A program made the position numbers and the translations under genes. Below the pieces are notes generated by a model. That model was not told where the DNA came from. It searched no databases and saw nothing but the letters and a program-made list of their open reading frames with translations. Below, in pieces: positions 50,073 through 61,039 of a stretch of 64,000 nt of DNA. Source of the stretch: Mycobacterium sp. GA-0227b (lineage in GTDB: Bacteria > Actinomycetota > Actinomycetes > Mycobacteriales > Mycobacteriaceae); the NCBI RefSeq assembly GCF_001499855.1, contig NZ_LQIK01000008.1, positions 1-64,000 on the forward strand, read 5' to 3'. Position 1 is the stretch's first letter; each line of letters starts with the position of its first letter.

Positions 50073-50793
50073 CCGCCTTGCCGGAGCGGTCGCGGATGCG
50101 CTTGATCGCGGCGTCCCACACCAGCTGCGACGCGGCCTTGAGCTGGGCGGGCTTGATCAGATCGCGGCTCATCAGGGCGGCCGCGGCGGCCTTCGTGGCC
50201 GCCGATGCCTTGGACATGTGTCCCGAGTCGAACGGCGGCTGCGGGTCATACTCCATGGACAGCTGGATGGTCTTGGCCTTGGCCTCGCCGCCGATTTGGC
50301 CGGCCAGCCACAATCCCAGGTCGAGCCCGGCGGAAACGCCCGCCGCCGTCACGATGTGGTCGCTTTCATGGACGATGCGCTGATCGCCGACGGGCGTGGC
50401 GCCGAAGGTTTTCAGGAACGGCAGCGCCGCCCAATGGGACGTGGCCCGTTTTCCCTCGAGCAGGCCGGCTGCCGCGAGGATCAACGCCCCGGAGCACACC
50501 GATGCGGTCCACGTCGCGCTCTGGTGGGCTTGCCGTACCCACGCCAGCAGCTTCTCGTCGCGGGCGTGCTCGATGGTGCTGAACCCGCCGGGGATCAGGA
50601 TGATGTCGGGCGACGGCGTCTCGTCGAACGTGTGCGTCGCACCGATCAGCAGCACACCGGAGTCGGCGGCGATGGGGCCGGGTTCGTGCCACAGGAACCG
50701 CACCTCGGTGTCGGGTAGAAAACGCAGCGACTCGTAGGGGCCGATGAAGTCCAGCGCGGTGAAGCCGGGATACAGGACGATGGCAATCTGCAT
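50059..50793 (-). CDS. DJ-1/PfpI family protein
   Basis: This 244-residue protein has the class-I amidotransferase-like fold. FTALDFIGPYESLRFL is at 11-26, the nucleophile Cys lies in TASVCSGALILAAAGLLEG near 95-113, and HWAALPFLKTFG follows. The closest known functions are isonitrile hydratase-like. A C-terminal Lys/Ala-rich extension of about 45 residues is unusual. It is 9 bp downstream of the GlxA-type regulator, which shares the same fold, so the two form one operon. Confidence 0.85.
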   Translation of the reverse strand: MQIAIVLYPGFTALDFIGPYESLRFLPDTEVRFLWHEPGPIAADSGVLLIGATHTFDETPSPDIILIPGGFSTIEHARDEKLLAWVRQAHQSATWTASVCSGALILAAAGLLEGKRATSHWAALPFLKTFGATPVGDQRIVHESDHIVTAAGVSAGLDLGLWLAGQIGGEAKAKTIQLSMEYDPQPPFDSGHMSKASAATKAAAAALMSRDLIKPAQLKAASQLVWDAAIKRIRDRSGKAVSAR

Positions 50794-50802
50794 GGTGTCT
50801 CC

Positions 50803-51798
50803 TCAGGCGAACGTTTTGCGGTATTGGTCGGGCGAGATGCCCAGTCGGCGAACGAAATTGCGGCGCAAGGTCTCTGCGCTGCCGAAGCCGCACCTGGCGG
50901 CGATGACGGTAACGGTGTCGTCGGTCTCCTCGAGTTGGCGGCGTGCGGCCTCCGTGCGAATCCGTTCGACGTAGGCGCCGGGGGCTTCGCCGACTTCGTC
51001 GGTGAAGACACGGGTGAAGTGGCGTGGGCTCATCGCGGCGCGGCGGGCCAGTTCCGGAATGCTGTGCGTCGCACCGGGTTTGTATTCGATGGCTTCCTGC
51101 ACCGCCCGGATCGGCGCCCGCTTGGCGCGCGGCATCCACACGGGCGCGGCGAACTGGGTCTGGCCACCGGGCCTGCGCAGGTACATCACCAGCCAGCGCG
51201 CGACCGTCTGGGCGGCCTCAGTCCCGTGGTCGTCCTCGACGAGTGACAGCGTCAGGTCGATCCCCGCTGTGACGCCGGCGGCCGACCACACGCGGTCGCT
51301 GCTGCGGACGAAGATCGGCTCGGGATCGACCGATACATCGGGAAATTCACGCGCCATTCGGTCGGTGAACGCCCAGTGCGTGGTCGCCACACACCCATCG
51401 AGCAGGCCGGCCTCCGCGGCGAGGAACGCACCCGTGCAGACGCTGACGACGCGACGCGCGTCCTTCGCGACGGTCTGGATCCAATCGATGACGTCGGGAT
51501 CGCGGCGGGCCTCGTCGACGCCGTAGCCACCGGGCAGAATCACGGTGTCGACCGGGCGGCGGGGATCGGGTAGTGGTTCCGCGGCGAACGTCAGTCCCGT
51601 GCCGGTGCTGACCGATTCGCCGTTCCGGCTGACGACGCTGACGGCGTAGCCCTCGCGCCCCTGTCCCTGCAGGTACATGGATGCGCCGGTGAACACCTCG
51701 AACGGGCCGACCAGGTCGAGGGCCTGGACGCCCGGGTAGCCGAGGATGAGCACCGTTCGCACGGGTTCAGTGTCGACCAGCGACGGCGTGGCGTCCAT
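50803..51798 (-). CDS. GlxA-type transcriptional regulator (PfpI-like domain + AraC HTH)
   Basis: This 331-residue protein has an N-terminal DJ-1/PfpI-like domain (VQALDLVGPFEVFTGA near 25-40, SVCTGAFLAAEAGLLDG near 115-131) and a C-terminal AraC double helix-turn-helix (SIPELARRAAMSPRHFTRVFTDEVGEAPGAYVERIR, then VTVIAARCGFGSAETLRRNFVRRLGISPDQYRKTF). The start is ATG 51798. It probably activates the PfpI gene behind it, and perhaps also the divergent TetR gene. Confidence 0.9.
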   Translation of the reverse strand: MDATPSLVDTEPVRTVLILGYPGVQALDLVGPFEVFTGASMYLQGQGREGYAVSVVSRNGESVSTGTGLTFAAEPLPDPRRPVDTVILPGGYGVDEARRDPDVIDWIQTVAKDARRVVSVCTGAFLAAEAGLLDGCVATTHWAFTDRMAREFPDVSVDPEPIFVRSSDRVWSAAGVTAGIDLTLSLVEDDHGTEAAQTVARWLVMYLRRPGGQTQFAAPVWMPRAKRAPIRAVQEAIEYKPGATHSIPELARRAAMSPRHFTRVFTDEVGEAPGAYVERIRTEAARRQLEETDDTVTVIAARCGFGSAETLRRNFVRRLGISPDQYRKTFA

Positions 51799-51843
51799 GC
51801 CATGTATCCCACAGATTAGGCCATTGCCGTTAAAGACCAGCGA

Positions 51844-51895
51844 GAAGCTACACACGTGAAGAAAATTCCTACACGAACATAGGAAAAAGCTTCAC
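51844..51895. promoter_or_regulatory. Nested operator dyads between the GlxA-type and TetR genes
   Basis: An inner ttccta-n8-taggaa (51866-51885) lies inside an outer gaagct...agcttc (51844-51849 / 51888-51893) and gtgaag...cttcac. The region is strikingly AT-rich for this genome and lies 30-80 bp from both divergent starts, so it may serve both regulators. Confidence 0.6.
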
Positions 51896-51924
51896 ATATG
51901 AATAATTCGTGGTAACTTCGCCCC

Positions 51925-52557
51925 GTGGCGATAGTCAGTCGGCCTAAAAGGCGCAGCCGCGCGGCCCATCTCGGCCCGGAGCGCCGTCGGCCGCAGGTGC
52001 TCGATGCGGCCTTGACCATCACCGTCGAACAAGGAGTGAGCCAGGTGACCATCGGCTCGATCGCCGAGCGTCTCAACGTCACGCGCCCGGTGGTCTATGC
52101 CTGCTTTTCCGATCGGGTGCAGATCATCACCGCGCTGTTGGAGCGTGAGACGGCCACGTTGCGCGATGCGCTGGTCGAGTCGTTGCACTCCGCCCGCGGC
52201 GACAATCCGGAAGAGGCGTTCGTCGCCGGCTATCAGGCGCTGCTGCGAGTCGTGGTGGCTCGTCCGCAGTCCTGGCGGTTCGTCTTCTTCGCCACCCCTG
52301 ACCCGGCGGTGGCCAGCCGGTTCGTGCGCGTGCGGGCGCAACTCGGCGAGGCCACCGCGGCATGGCTGCGGCCGGTGCTGACCAAATGGTGGTCGATGAC
52401 CGAGGCCGAAGCCAAGCTGCCAATCCTGGTCGAGTTGCTGATGTCGTCGTGCGAGGCGGCCGTGCGGTCGCTGCTCGAAGACGAAAACCAATGGACCGCC
52501 GACGATCTCGGCGCGCTGTACGGACGGATGATGAGCCACGCCTTCAGCGTGGCTTAG
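51925..52557 (+). CDS. TetR family transcriptional regulator
   Basis: This 210-residue protein has the TetR helix-turn-helix (QVLDAALTITVEQGVSQVTIGSIAERLNVTRPVVYACFSDRVQIITALLERE, about 24-75) and a TetR C-terminal ligand domain. GTG 51925 starts it. It is followed 61 bp downstream by the DUF2236, small membrane and FadH genes, which it may control. Confidence 0.88.
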   Translation: MAIVSRPKRRSRAAHLGPERRRPQVLDAALTITVEQGVSQVTIGSIAERLNVTRPVVYACFSDRVQIITALLERETATLRDALVESLHSARGDNPEEAFVAGYQALLRVVVARPQSWRFVFFATPDPAVASRFVRVRAQLGEATAAWLRPVLTKWWSMTEAEAKLPILVELLMSSCEAAVRSLLEDENQWTADDLGALYGRMMSHAFSVA

Positions 52558-52618
52558 GTGCCGCAACACATTCGGGGCAGCTGGGCTGCCGCCACTCACT
52601 TGATGAAGGGAAAATTGC

Positions 52619-53752
52619 ATGTCGACAAGGACTTCGGATAACAGCAGGGCTCGCCCGCTCAAGCGGGCGCTGACGGAGGCACGAGCCGTCGCCACGAAGA
52701 AGGACCGCTCGAGCGTCACCCCGCACGGCGACTATGGATTCTTCGGTCCCGACTCGGTGACTTGGAAGGTGTGGGGCTACCCGACGTCGTTGACGGTCGG
52801 GTTCCAGCGCGCGGTCGTCATCGAGGAACTCGACCCGAATCTGATCGCGGCGGTGGACACCACCCACGACATCTACAAGCGGCCCCGCACACGCTACGAC
52901 CGCACCCTGCACTACTTCGCCCTGGTGGCGTTCGGCGGGTCCCACGAAACCACCACGGCCGCCGATGTTCTGGTCAAGATCCACTCCAAGGCGATCGGCA
53001 CCGAACCCTACGGCGGCGGCCGCTACGACGCCAACGACCCCGACTCCCAACTGTGGATCCACCTGACCGCATGGCATTCGATCCTCTACGCCTACGAGAA
53101 GTACGGACCCGGTCCGCTGACGGCCGAAGAGGAAGCCCGGTACTGGCAGGACTGCGCCGTGGCGGCCCAGCTGCAGACCTGCTCACCCGACGACGTGCCC
53201 AGCACCCGCGACGGAATCCGGGACTACTTCGACCAGATGCGGCCGCAGTTGGCGGCCAGTGGCATCGCCGTGCAGGCGATGCGTCACCTCCTCGATGCCG
53301 AGGTGATGATGCCCAAGATGCCGCGGGCCGCCCGACCGGTCTCCTGGCTGGCCGCCAAGGTCCTGCGGGCCGGCACCATCGCCACCATGCCTCGCTGGAT
53401 GCGCCAAGCAAGCGGGTGCGACCAACCCCGCATCGTCGACGTCGCCGTCCGGCCGATCCTATGGACCGCGTTTCGGCTGATCTCCCTCAGCCCCCGCGCC
53501 GAGCTGGCGGTGCTCAAGATCCTCTCGCCGATGACCCATCCCGTCGTGGCTCCCGTCAAACTCGGCGTGCCACCGGTCAATCCGGAGATCGTGTCGCCCG
53601 CCGAGGCTCAGCGTCGCTACGGCGTCGAGCCACCAGCACGCGCTCATCGGGAGCTCCGCGCCCGCCAGGCAGCGCGAGTCTTCGGCCAGGGCATCGAGCC
53701 AAGCGACGAAGGACTCATCGAGTCCGAACCGATCCTGGGCTCCCTGAACTGA
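52619..53752 (+). CDS. DUF2236 (MpaB-type) oxygenase-like protein
   Basis: This 377-residue protein has the DUF2236 pattern: SVTWKVWGYPTSLTVGFQRAVVIEEL near 47-72, YDRTLHYFALVAFG with TTTAADVLVKIH, and the haem-type histidine motif LWIHLTAWHSILYAYEKYG near 140-158. Relatives include the latex-clearing protein Lcp and fungal MpaB, which oxidise lipophilic isoprenoids or acyl substrates. AGGG precedes ATG 52619. A second family member lies at 56801-57751. Confidence 0.86.
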   Translation: MSTRTSDNSRARPLKRALTEARAVATKKDRSSVTPHGDYGFFGPDSVTWKVWGYPTSLTVGFQRAVVIEELDPNLIAAVDTTHDIYKRPRTRYDRTLHYFALVAFGGSHETTTAADVLVKIHSKAIGTEPYGGGRYDANDPDSQLWIHLTAWHSILYAYEKYGPGPLTAEEEARYWQDCAVAAQLQTCSPDDVPSTRDGIRDYFDQMRPQLAASGIAVQAMRHLLDAEVMMPKMPRAARPVSWLAAKVLRAGTIATMPRWMRQASGCDQPRIVDVAVRPILWTAFRLISLSPRAELAVLKILSPMTHPVVAPVKLGVPPVNPEIVSPAEAQRRYGVEPPARAHRELRARQAARVFGQGIEPSDEGLIESEPILGSLN

Positions 53753-53778
53753 GCCGACACCGACAAGACGAGAACACC

Positions 53779-56198
<2,420 letters not shown>

Positions 56199-56203
56199 GC
56201 CGC

Positions 56204-56791
56204 TCACCACACCAGCGGCGCCAGGTGCTTCTGAGCGTAGGCGCGCACGGCGTCGTCGTCGGTGACATCGAGTACCGGTGTGCGCACCTGCGCGAGCGAG
56301 CCCGCGAGGCGGATGTGCAGTTCGCTGACGGCCAGCAGGTCGTCGTCGGGCATCCTCGCACCGGCCGCACGCAGCGCCTTGGCCATGGCCGCCGACGCGC
56401 TCTCGAGGAATTCCTCGGCCTCGTCGAACATCCCCGACATCGCGGTCAGGTCGCCGTCGAGTTGCAGGAACCGGCGCATGATCGGCTCGCCGGTGAGCAG
56501 CCGCAGGCCTTCGCAGAACGCCGCGACGGCGGCTTCCTTGGCACCCGACTCGATGCCGACGGTCTGCAGCCGCGCCATCGCGAAATCGAATGTCTGCCTG
56601 CCGAGTTCGGTGATCAACGCGTCGCGGCTGGGGAACCGGCGGTAGAGCGTGCTGCGGCTGACGCCGGCCTGCCGCGCGATGACGTCCATGCTGGCCCGGC
56701 CCACACCGACCAGCGCGACCTCTTCGGCGGCGGCCTTGAGGATCGCCGCCTCCTGCTCGGTGCGGCTGGCGTTGTTGCGGAGGCGTCGCAT
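56204..56791 (-). CDS. TetR family transcriptional regulator
   Basis: This 195-residue protein has an N-terminal HTH (AILKAAAEEVALVGVGRASMDVIARQAGVSRSTLYRRFPSRDALITEL, about 15-62) and a helical ligand domain. It lies 9 bp downstream of a DUF2236 gene on the same strand and converges with fadH 5 bp away. It most likely represses its own two-gene operon through the dyad at 57769-57797. Confidence 0.88.
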   Translation of the reverse strand: MRRLRNNASRTEQEAAILKAAAEEVALVGVGRASMDVIARQAGVSRSTLYRRFPSRDALITELGRQTFDFAMARLQTVGIESGAKEAAVAAFCEGLRLLTGEPIMRRFLQLDGDLTAMSGMFDEAEEFLESASAAMAKALRAAGARMPDDDLLAVSELHIRLAGSLAQVRTPVLDVTDDDAVRAYAQKHLAPLVW

Positions 56792-56800
56792 CGTTGCAGA

Positions 56801-57751
56801 CTAAACCGGGCAGCCGGGCGGCGGCGCGAACGAATCGAGGGCGACCGAGCGGTGCAGCCGGACCAGCTTCTCGTACTCCAACCGGTTGCGCGCCAATGGG
56901 ATCAACAACAGCCTGTCGGGCAGCACCCGCCAAGCCAGCTGCAGCACCCGGGTGTAGAGCTCGAACTCGCGGTCGTGCCGTGCCGTCCATTGGAAGCCGG
57001 TGAGCTCGCGGATACCCGGATGAAGGATGCCGAACGAACACACCTTCACCACGCGGCCGGCGATCGGCCGCAGCAGCAGCCACGGCGGCGTCAACGCAAG
57101 TCGCAGCGGCGGCGGCAGCAGCAAGGTCGGCAGCGGAAGCCGCGTCAGGTTGTCGGTGACGCGGCGCAGGAACGGGTTTGAGGCGAGCTCCGTTTCCACC
57201 ATGGCGTCGTAGTAGCGGACGGCGTCGGCGTACGTCGCGGGCAACTTCGCGTTCTTGCCGGGCAGCTCCAACGACCGGAACGCATCGAGCAGCTGCTGGT
57301 AGGCGGCGTCCTTCTCGGCGTCCGACAGCGTGATCCCGGTGCACGGCGTGAACGAGTTGAGCACCACGAACATCCCGCTCACCGCGATCCAATTCCACAG
57401 CTTCGGATCCAGCGCGCTGTAGCGCACACCGGAAAAGGCGCCGCTGCCACGTCCGCGTACGTCGCGATGCAGCTGTTTGAGCCGGTCCGATTCGGCGACC
57501 CGGTCGGCGGGGTCGCCCCATATCGCGAGAAACGCCGAAAAGCCGCTGCGGACACCGCGATCGGCGAAGTTGGCTTCGAAGCGCCCAGTTTTGTCGACCG
57601 CCGCGGCGACCGGCACCAGCGCCACCTCGTCGTAGGCCGCCGCCCCAAAGAACCCGCCGAGCGTGCTGCCGGAGTGCTTACGGAATTCGGCCATCACCTT
57701 GGGGCGGACCTCGCCACGCTGGATCGGCGATGCTTCGACGGTTTCGGACAT
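56801..57751 (-). CDS. DUF2236 (MpaB-type) oxygenase-like protein, second copy
   Basis: This 316-residue protein has AAAYDEVALVPVAAAVDKTGRFEANFADRGVRSGFSAFLAIWGD near 30-75, HRDVRGRGSGAFSGVRYSALDPKLWNWIAVSGMFVVLNSF with the family W-x-x-x core, and PTLLLPPPLRLALTPPWLLLRP near the end. A GGAGG lies 5 bases before ATG 57751. It is only distantly like the copy at 52619. It is co-transcribed with the TetR gene behind it. Confidence 0.83.
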   Translation of the reverse strand: MSETVEASPIQRGEVRPKVMAEFRKHSGSTLGGFFGAAAYDEVALVPVAAAVDKTGRFEANFADRGVRSGFSAFLAIWGDPADRVAESDRLKQLHRDVRGRGSGAFSGVRYSALDPKLWNWIAVSGMFVVLNSFTPCTGITLSDAEKDAAYQQLLDAFRSLELPGKNAKLPATYADAVRYYDAMVETELASNPFLRRVTDNLTRLPLPTLLLPPPLRLALTPPWLLLRPIAGRVVKVCSFGILHPGIRELTGFQWTARHDREFELYTRVLQLAWRVLPDRLLLIPLARNRLEYEKLVRLHRSVALDSFAPPPGCPV

Positions 57752-57768
57752 GGCGCCTCCAGACTGGG

Positions 57769-57797
57769 TTGACACACAGAGTAGCGATTTGTGTCAA
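57769..57797. promoter_or_regulatory. Operator-like dyad upstream of the second DUF2236 gene
   Basis: ttgacaca-n13-tgtgtcaa is a perfect 8-bp inverted repeat. It overlaps the menC stop codon and lies 18 bp before the start of the DUF2236 gene. A third half-site, gtgtcaac, follows at about 57800. It is a likely TetR binding site. Confidence 0.65.
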
Positions 57798-58759
57798 CGT
57801 GTCAACGGATGGCAGGCACTCACCCGCTCGATCCACCACTGCCGGCGCTCGGGCGGGGCGGCCAACGCCTGCAGCCGTGCCGGATCCGGCAGCACCGGTG
57901 CGACCGGCAAGTAGCCGCCGTCCGGCCTGACCGGCTCGGCGACGTCCTCGACGAACAATCCGCCGGTCCCCAGTCCGCAGGCGTGTCGCAGCTCCGGCAG
58001 TGCGGCGGCGGCGAGCAACCCGCGGCCGATGCCGACCGCGGAGTCCAGCGCGCTGGACACCACGATCGGGATGTCGATCTGCGTCGCGATGTCGAGCAAC
58101 CTGCGCACCCCGCCGAGCGGGGCGACTTTGAGCACCGCGACATCGGCCGCCTTGGCCCGCACGACGTACAGCGGGTCGTCGGCCTTGCGGATGCTCTCGT
58201 CGGCGGCGATCGGCACGTCGACCCTCCTACGCAATTCGGCGAGTTCGGCGACCGTCGCGCAGGGCTGTTCGAGATACTCCAGCGGGCCGTCGGCGGTCAG
58301 CGCGGCGGCCGCTTCCACGGCCTCGGCGACCTCCCACCGCGCGTTGGCGTCGACCCGAACCGTGGGAACCAGCGCGCGCACGCCGTTGACCCGCGCGACG
58401 TCGTCGGCCAACGACTGACCGGGTTCGGCGACCTTCACCTTCGCGGTGCGCGCACCGGGGAAGCGAGCCAGCACCTCGGGCACGTCAGCGGCGTCGACAG
58501 CCGGGACGGTCGCGTTGATCGGGATGCGGCTTCGGTGCGCTGCGGGCGCTGGTTCGTAGGCTGCTTCGAGGGCCGCGGCCAACCAGTGCGCGGCTTCAGG
58601 CGGCTCGTATTCGAGGAACGCGCCGAACTCGCCCCAGCCTGCCGGTCCGTCGATCAGCGCCACCTCGCGAACGGTGATGCCGCGGAAGCGAACTCGCATC
58701 GGCAGCGCCACGACGTGCAGGCGGTCGAGGATGTCGTCGAGATCCGGCACGCCCACCAT
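57794..58759 (-). CDS. menC: o-Succinylbenzoate synthase MenC
   Basis: MenC dehydrates SHCHC to o-succinylbenzoate in menaquinone synthesis. The 321-residue enolase-superfamily protein has FRGITVREVALIDGPAGWGEFGAFLEYEP at the start, the catalytic Lys pair in ARTAKVKVAE near 108-113, the metal ligands in RVDANARW, EYLEQP and IAADES, and a second Lys in AVLKVAPLGG. The sequence closely follows Rv0553. The start is ATG 58759. In M. tuberculosis it adjoins bpoC and menD, but here 10 kb of other genes intervene. Confidence 0.94.
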   Translation of the reverse strand: MVGVPDLDDILDRLHVVALPMRVRFRGITVREVALIDGPAGWGEFGAFLEYEPPEAAHWLAAALEAAYEPAPAAHRSRIPINATVPAVDAADVPEVLARFPGARTAKVKVAEPGQSLADDVARVNGVRALVPTVRVDANARWEVAEAVEAAAALTADGPLEYLEQPCATVAELAELRRRVDVPIAADESIRKADDPLYVVRAKAADVAVLKVAPLGGVRRLLDIATQIDIPIVVSSALDSAVGIGRGLLAAAALPELRHACGLGTGGLFVEDVAEPVRPDGGYLPVAPVLPDPARLQALAAPPERRQWWIERVSACHPLTR

Positions 58760-58820
58760 ACTGCCGCGTCGAGGCCGATGTTTGAACCAAACCGGCCCCG
58801 GGCATGCTTAAGAAACTTAA

Positions 58821-59321
58821 ATGAATGCGAGGAGCGACGTGCGAATTCGAACCCTGATCCCGTCCGGTCTGGCCGTCACGGCGACGGCGGTCATCGGTGG
58901 GCTGGCGAGCCGGTCCGCGCAATCCGCGTGGTACGCGAACCTGCGCAAGCCGCCGTATCAGCCTCCGCGCCAAGCGTTTCCGATTGTCTGGCCGGCGCTG
59001 TACGCCGACATCGCGGTGGTGTCGGCCTCGACGCTCGACGAGTTGGACCGCCGCGGGCAGTCCGACCAACGACGCCGCTACCTCGCGGCGCTGGTGACCA
59101 ACCTGGTGCTCAACGGGAGCTGGTCCTGGCTGTTCTTCAACCAGCACCGCTTGGCAACGTCCGCGGTGGCGGCCGGTGCGCTGACGGTCAGCAGCGCCGA
59201 CCTCACGCGTCGAGCGATGGCCGTACAGGGCGGGCGTGCCACCCCGCTTGCGCTGTACCCGCTGTGGTGCGCATTCGCCACCGCGCTCTCGACGCACATC
59301 TGGTGGTTGAACCGGCGGTGA
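58821..59321 (+). CDS. tspO: TspO/MBR family membrane protein
   Basis: This 166-residue protein has five membrane helices and the TspO signatures WYANLRKPPYQPPRQAFPIVWPALY (about 37-61) and NLVLNGSWSWLFFNQHRLATS near 95-115. TspO proteins bind porphyrins, haem or tryptophan-derived ligands at the membrane. The start is ATG 58821, 61 bp from the menC start on the other strand. Confidence 0.9.
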   Translation: MNARSDVRIRTLIPSGLAVTATAVIGGLASRSAQSAWYANLRKPPYQPPRQAFPIVWPALYADIAVVSASTLDELDRRGQSDQRRRYLAALVTNLVLNGSWSWLFFNQHRLATSAVAAGALTVSSADLTRRAMAVQGGRATPLALYPLWCAFATALSTHIWWLNRR

Positions 59322-59361
59322 TCGGTTCCCGGCCGGCACCGGGCGGCATCTGGCCCATCGA

Positions 59362-59934
59362 TCAGCGGCGACCGCGGCGGCCGACGGCCTTCAGTTCGTC
59401 AAGGCACTCATCGATGACGGTTGACAGCTCCCGGTCCTCACCATCGGTGAGCCAGCGCTCGAAAGCGACCTTGAACACCGCGATTGCCGCTTCGGCGGTC
59501 AGGCTGGCGGCGGGTTCACCAACTCCGCGGCGGCGCAGGGCATCCGACGTCGCCGCGGCGAGTCGAGCCATCTTGATCAGCTCGCGCTCCTGCAACGACG
59601 GGTTCGCGGCGATGATCTGTCGGCGCGTGCGGTCGTGTTCGCGTCGCCCGCGAATGAGTTCGGCGAAGGCACGCAGGCCGTCTGCGACGGCGTCGATCGG
59701 CGGGACCGATTCGCCCGCTTCCGCCACCGCACGGGTGACCAACTCTTCGAGCGCACCGTCGCCGCGGAACAACACCTCGCGCTTGTCGGCGAAATAGCGG
59801 AAGAACGTTCGCTCCGTCAGGCCGGCCCGCTGTGCTATCTCGGTGACCGTCGTCCGGTCGAAGCCGCGCTCGCTGTAGAGCTGCAGCGCGGCGTCCTCGA
59901 GGCGACCGCGCGCATTGGGCTCCCATCGGCTCAT
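59362..59934 (-). CDS. TetR family transcriptional regulator
   Basis: This 190-residue protein has the HTH region LEDAALQLYSERGFDRTTVTEIAQRAGLTERTFFRYFADKREVLF (about 12-56), a subclass recognised by TERTFFRYF. It is divergent from the SDR gene, and the space between them contains two copies of a matching palindrome, so it is presumably the repressor of that gene and of itself. Confidence 0.9.
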   Translation of the reverse strand: MSRWEPNARGRLEDAALQLYSERGFDRTTVTEIAQRAGLTERTFFRYFADKREVLFRGDGALEELVTRAVAEAGESVPPIDAVADGLRAFAELIRGRREHDRTRRQIIAANPSLQERELIKMARLAAATSDALRRRGVGEPAASLTAEAAIAVFKVAFERWLTDGEDRELSTVIDECLDELKAVGRRGRR

Positions 59935-59950
59935 GGCAGAGATCCTAGGT

Positions 59951-60000
59951 GATGACAGTTCCTGTCATCAGTAGTACAGTGATGTCAGTAACTGCCATCA
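59951..60000. promoter_or_regulatory. Two matching TetR operators
   Basis: gatgacag-ttc-ctgtcatc (59951-59969) and tgatgtcag-taa-ctgccatca (59980-60000) share the consensus GATGnCAGnnnCTGnCATC. Their centres are 30 bp apart, about three helical turns, between the TetR and SDR starts. Confidence 0.8.
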
Positions 60001-60035
60001 CCGTGGTCGGACGTCGAGCGCACGGAAGGAAACCC

Positions 60036-60983
60036 ATGCCACGCAGAAGCTTCGACATCACGATTCCCGACCTGTCCGGCAGACGTGCCGTCGTCACCGG
60101 TGCGAGCGACGGCATGGGTCTGGGCATCGCCACTCGACTTGCCGCGGCGAGCGCGGAAGTCCTGATGCCGGTGCGCAATCCACGCAAGGGCGAGACCGCA
60201 CTGGCCACCATTCGTCAGCAGGTGCCCGATGCGGACGTGTCGCTGCGCGCACTGGACCTTTCGTCGCTGCGCTCCGTCGCCGCGCTCGGCAAGACCCTGC
60301 TGGACGAGGGCAAGCCGATTCACATCCTCATCAACAACGCCGGGGTGATGACGCCGCCCGATCGGCAGACCACCGCGGACGGCTTCGAGTTGCAGTTCGG
60401 CACCAACCACCTCGGCCACTTCGCCCTGGTCGCCCACCTCCTGCCGCTGCTACGTGCCGGGCGGGCGCGCGTGACCTCGCAGATCAGCGTTGCGGCGAAC
60501 CGCAACGCGATCAACTGGAACGACCTGAACTGGGAGCGGTCCTACAACGGTATGCGCGCCTACAGCCAGTCGAAGATCGCGTTCGGTCTCTTCGGTCTGG
60601 AACTGGACCGGCGCAGCGAGGCCGGCGGCTGGGGCATCACCAGCAACCTGTCCCACCCTGGAGTCGCCCCGACTAACCTGCTCGCCGCCCGCCCCGAGGT
60701 CGGACGCGACACCGACACCCTGGGCGTGCGTGCGATCCGCGCCCTGTCCGCCCGCGGCATCCTCGTCGGGACCGTGCAGAGCGCGCAGCTTCCCGCCCTC
60801 TACGCCGCCACCGCCCCCGACGCCACGGGCCGTGGGTTCTACGGGCCCCGCGGACTCGGGCATCTCGGCGGCCCTCCCGGTGAGCAGAAGCTCTACAGCC
60901 GACTGCGCAGCACCGATGACGCCCAACGCATCTGGCGTATCTCTGAAGAACTCGTCGACTGCACCGTTAGACGCCGATTGTGA
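60036..60983 (+). CDS. Short-chain dehydrogenase/reductase
   Basis: This 315-residue protein has the NAD(P) motif [12 protein letters not shown] near 22-33, NNAGVM near 95, a TSQISVAAN catalytic Ser region, and YSQSK near 175 as the Tyr-Lys pair. The length and the [10 protein letters not shown] motif resemble the retinol-dehydrogenase/protochlorophyllide-reductase-like SDR group. AAGGAA precedes ATG 60036. It is controlled by the adjacent TetR if the operators are real. The substrate is unknown. Confidence 0.88.
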   Translation: MPRRSFDITIPDLSGRRAVVTGASDGMGLGIATRLAAASAEVLMPVRNPRKGETALATIRQQVPDADVSLRALDLSSLRSVAALGKTLLDEGKPIHILINNAGVMTPPDRQTTADGFELQFGTNHLGHFALVAHLLPLLRAGRARVTSQISVAANRNAINWNDLNWERSYNGMRAYSQSKIAFGLFGLELDRRSEAGGWGITSNLSHPGVAPTNLLAARPEVGRDTDTLGVRAIRALSARGILVGTVQSAQLPALYAATAPDATGRGFYGPRGLGHLGGPPGEQKLYSRLRSTDDAQRIWRISEELVDCTVRRRL

Positions 60984-61030
60984 AACTGGCGACGCTTTGA
61001 GCCGCTACAGCGTCGCCGGATTCACAATCG
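60975..61030. terminator. Bidirectional terminator-like hairpin
   Basis: cgattgtgaa/ttcacaatcg (10 bp) encloses ggcgacgct/agcgtcgcc (9 bp), giving a long interrupted stem. It spans the end of the SDR gene and the end of the convergent acyl-CoA ligase gene. Confidence 0.7.
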
Positions 61031-61039
61031 GGCGTTGAA

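Noticed and set aside
57769..57797. A terminator for menC instead of an operator
   Set aside because: The spacer is 13 bases, no U-tract follows, and a third half-site repeat is present, so a protein-binding site is more likely.
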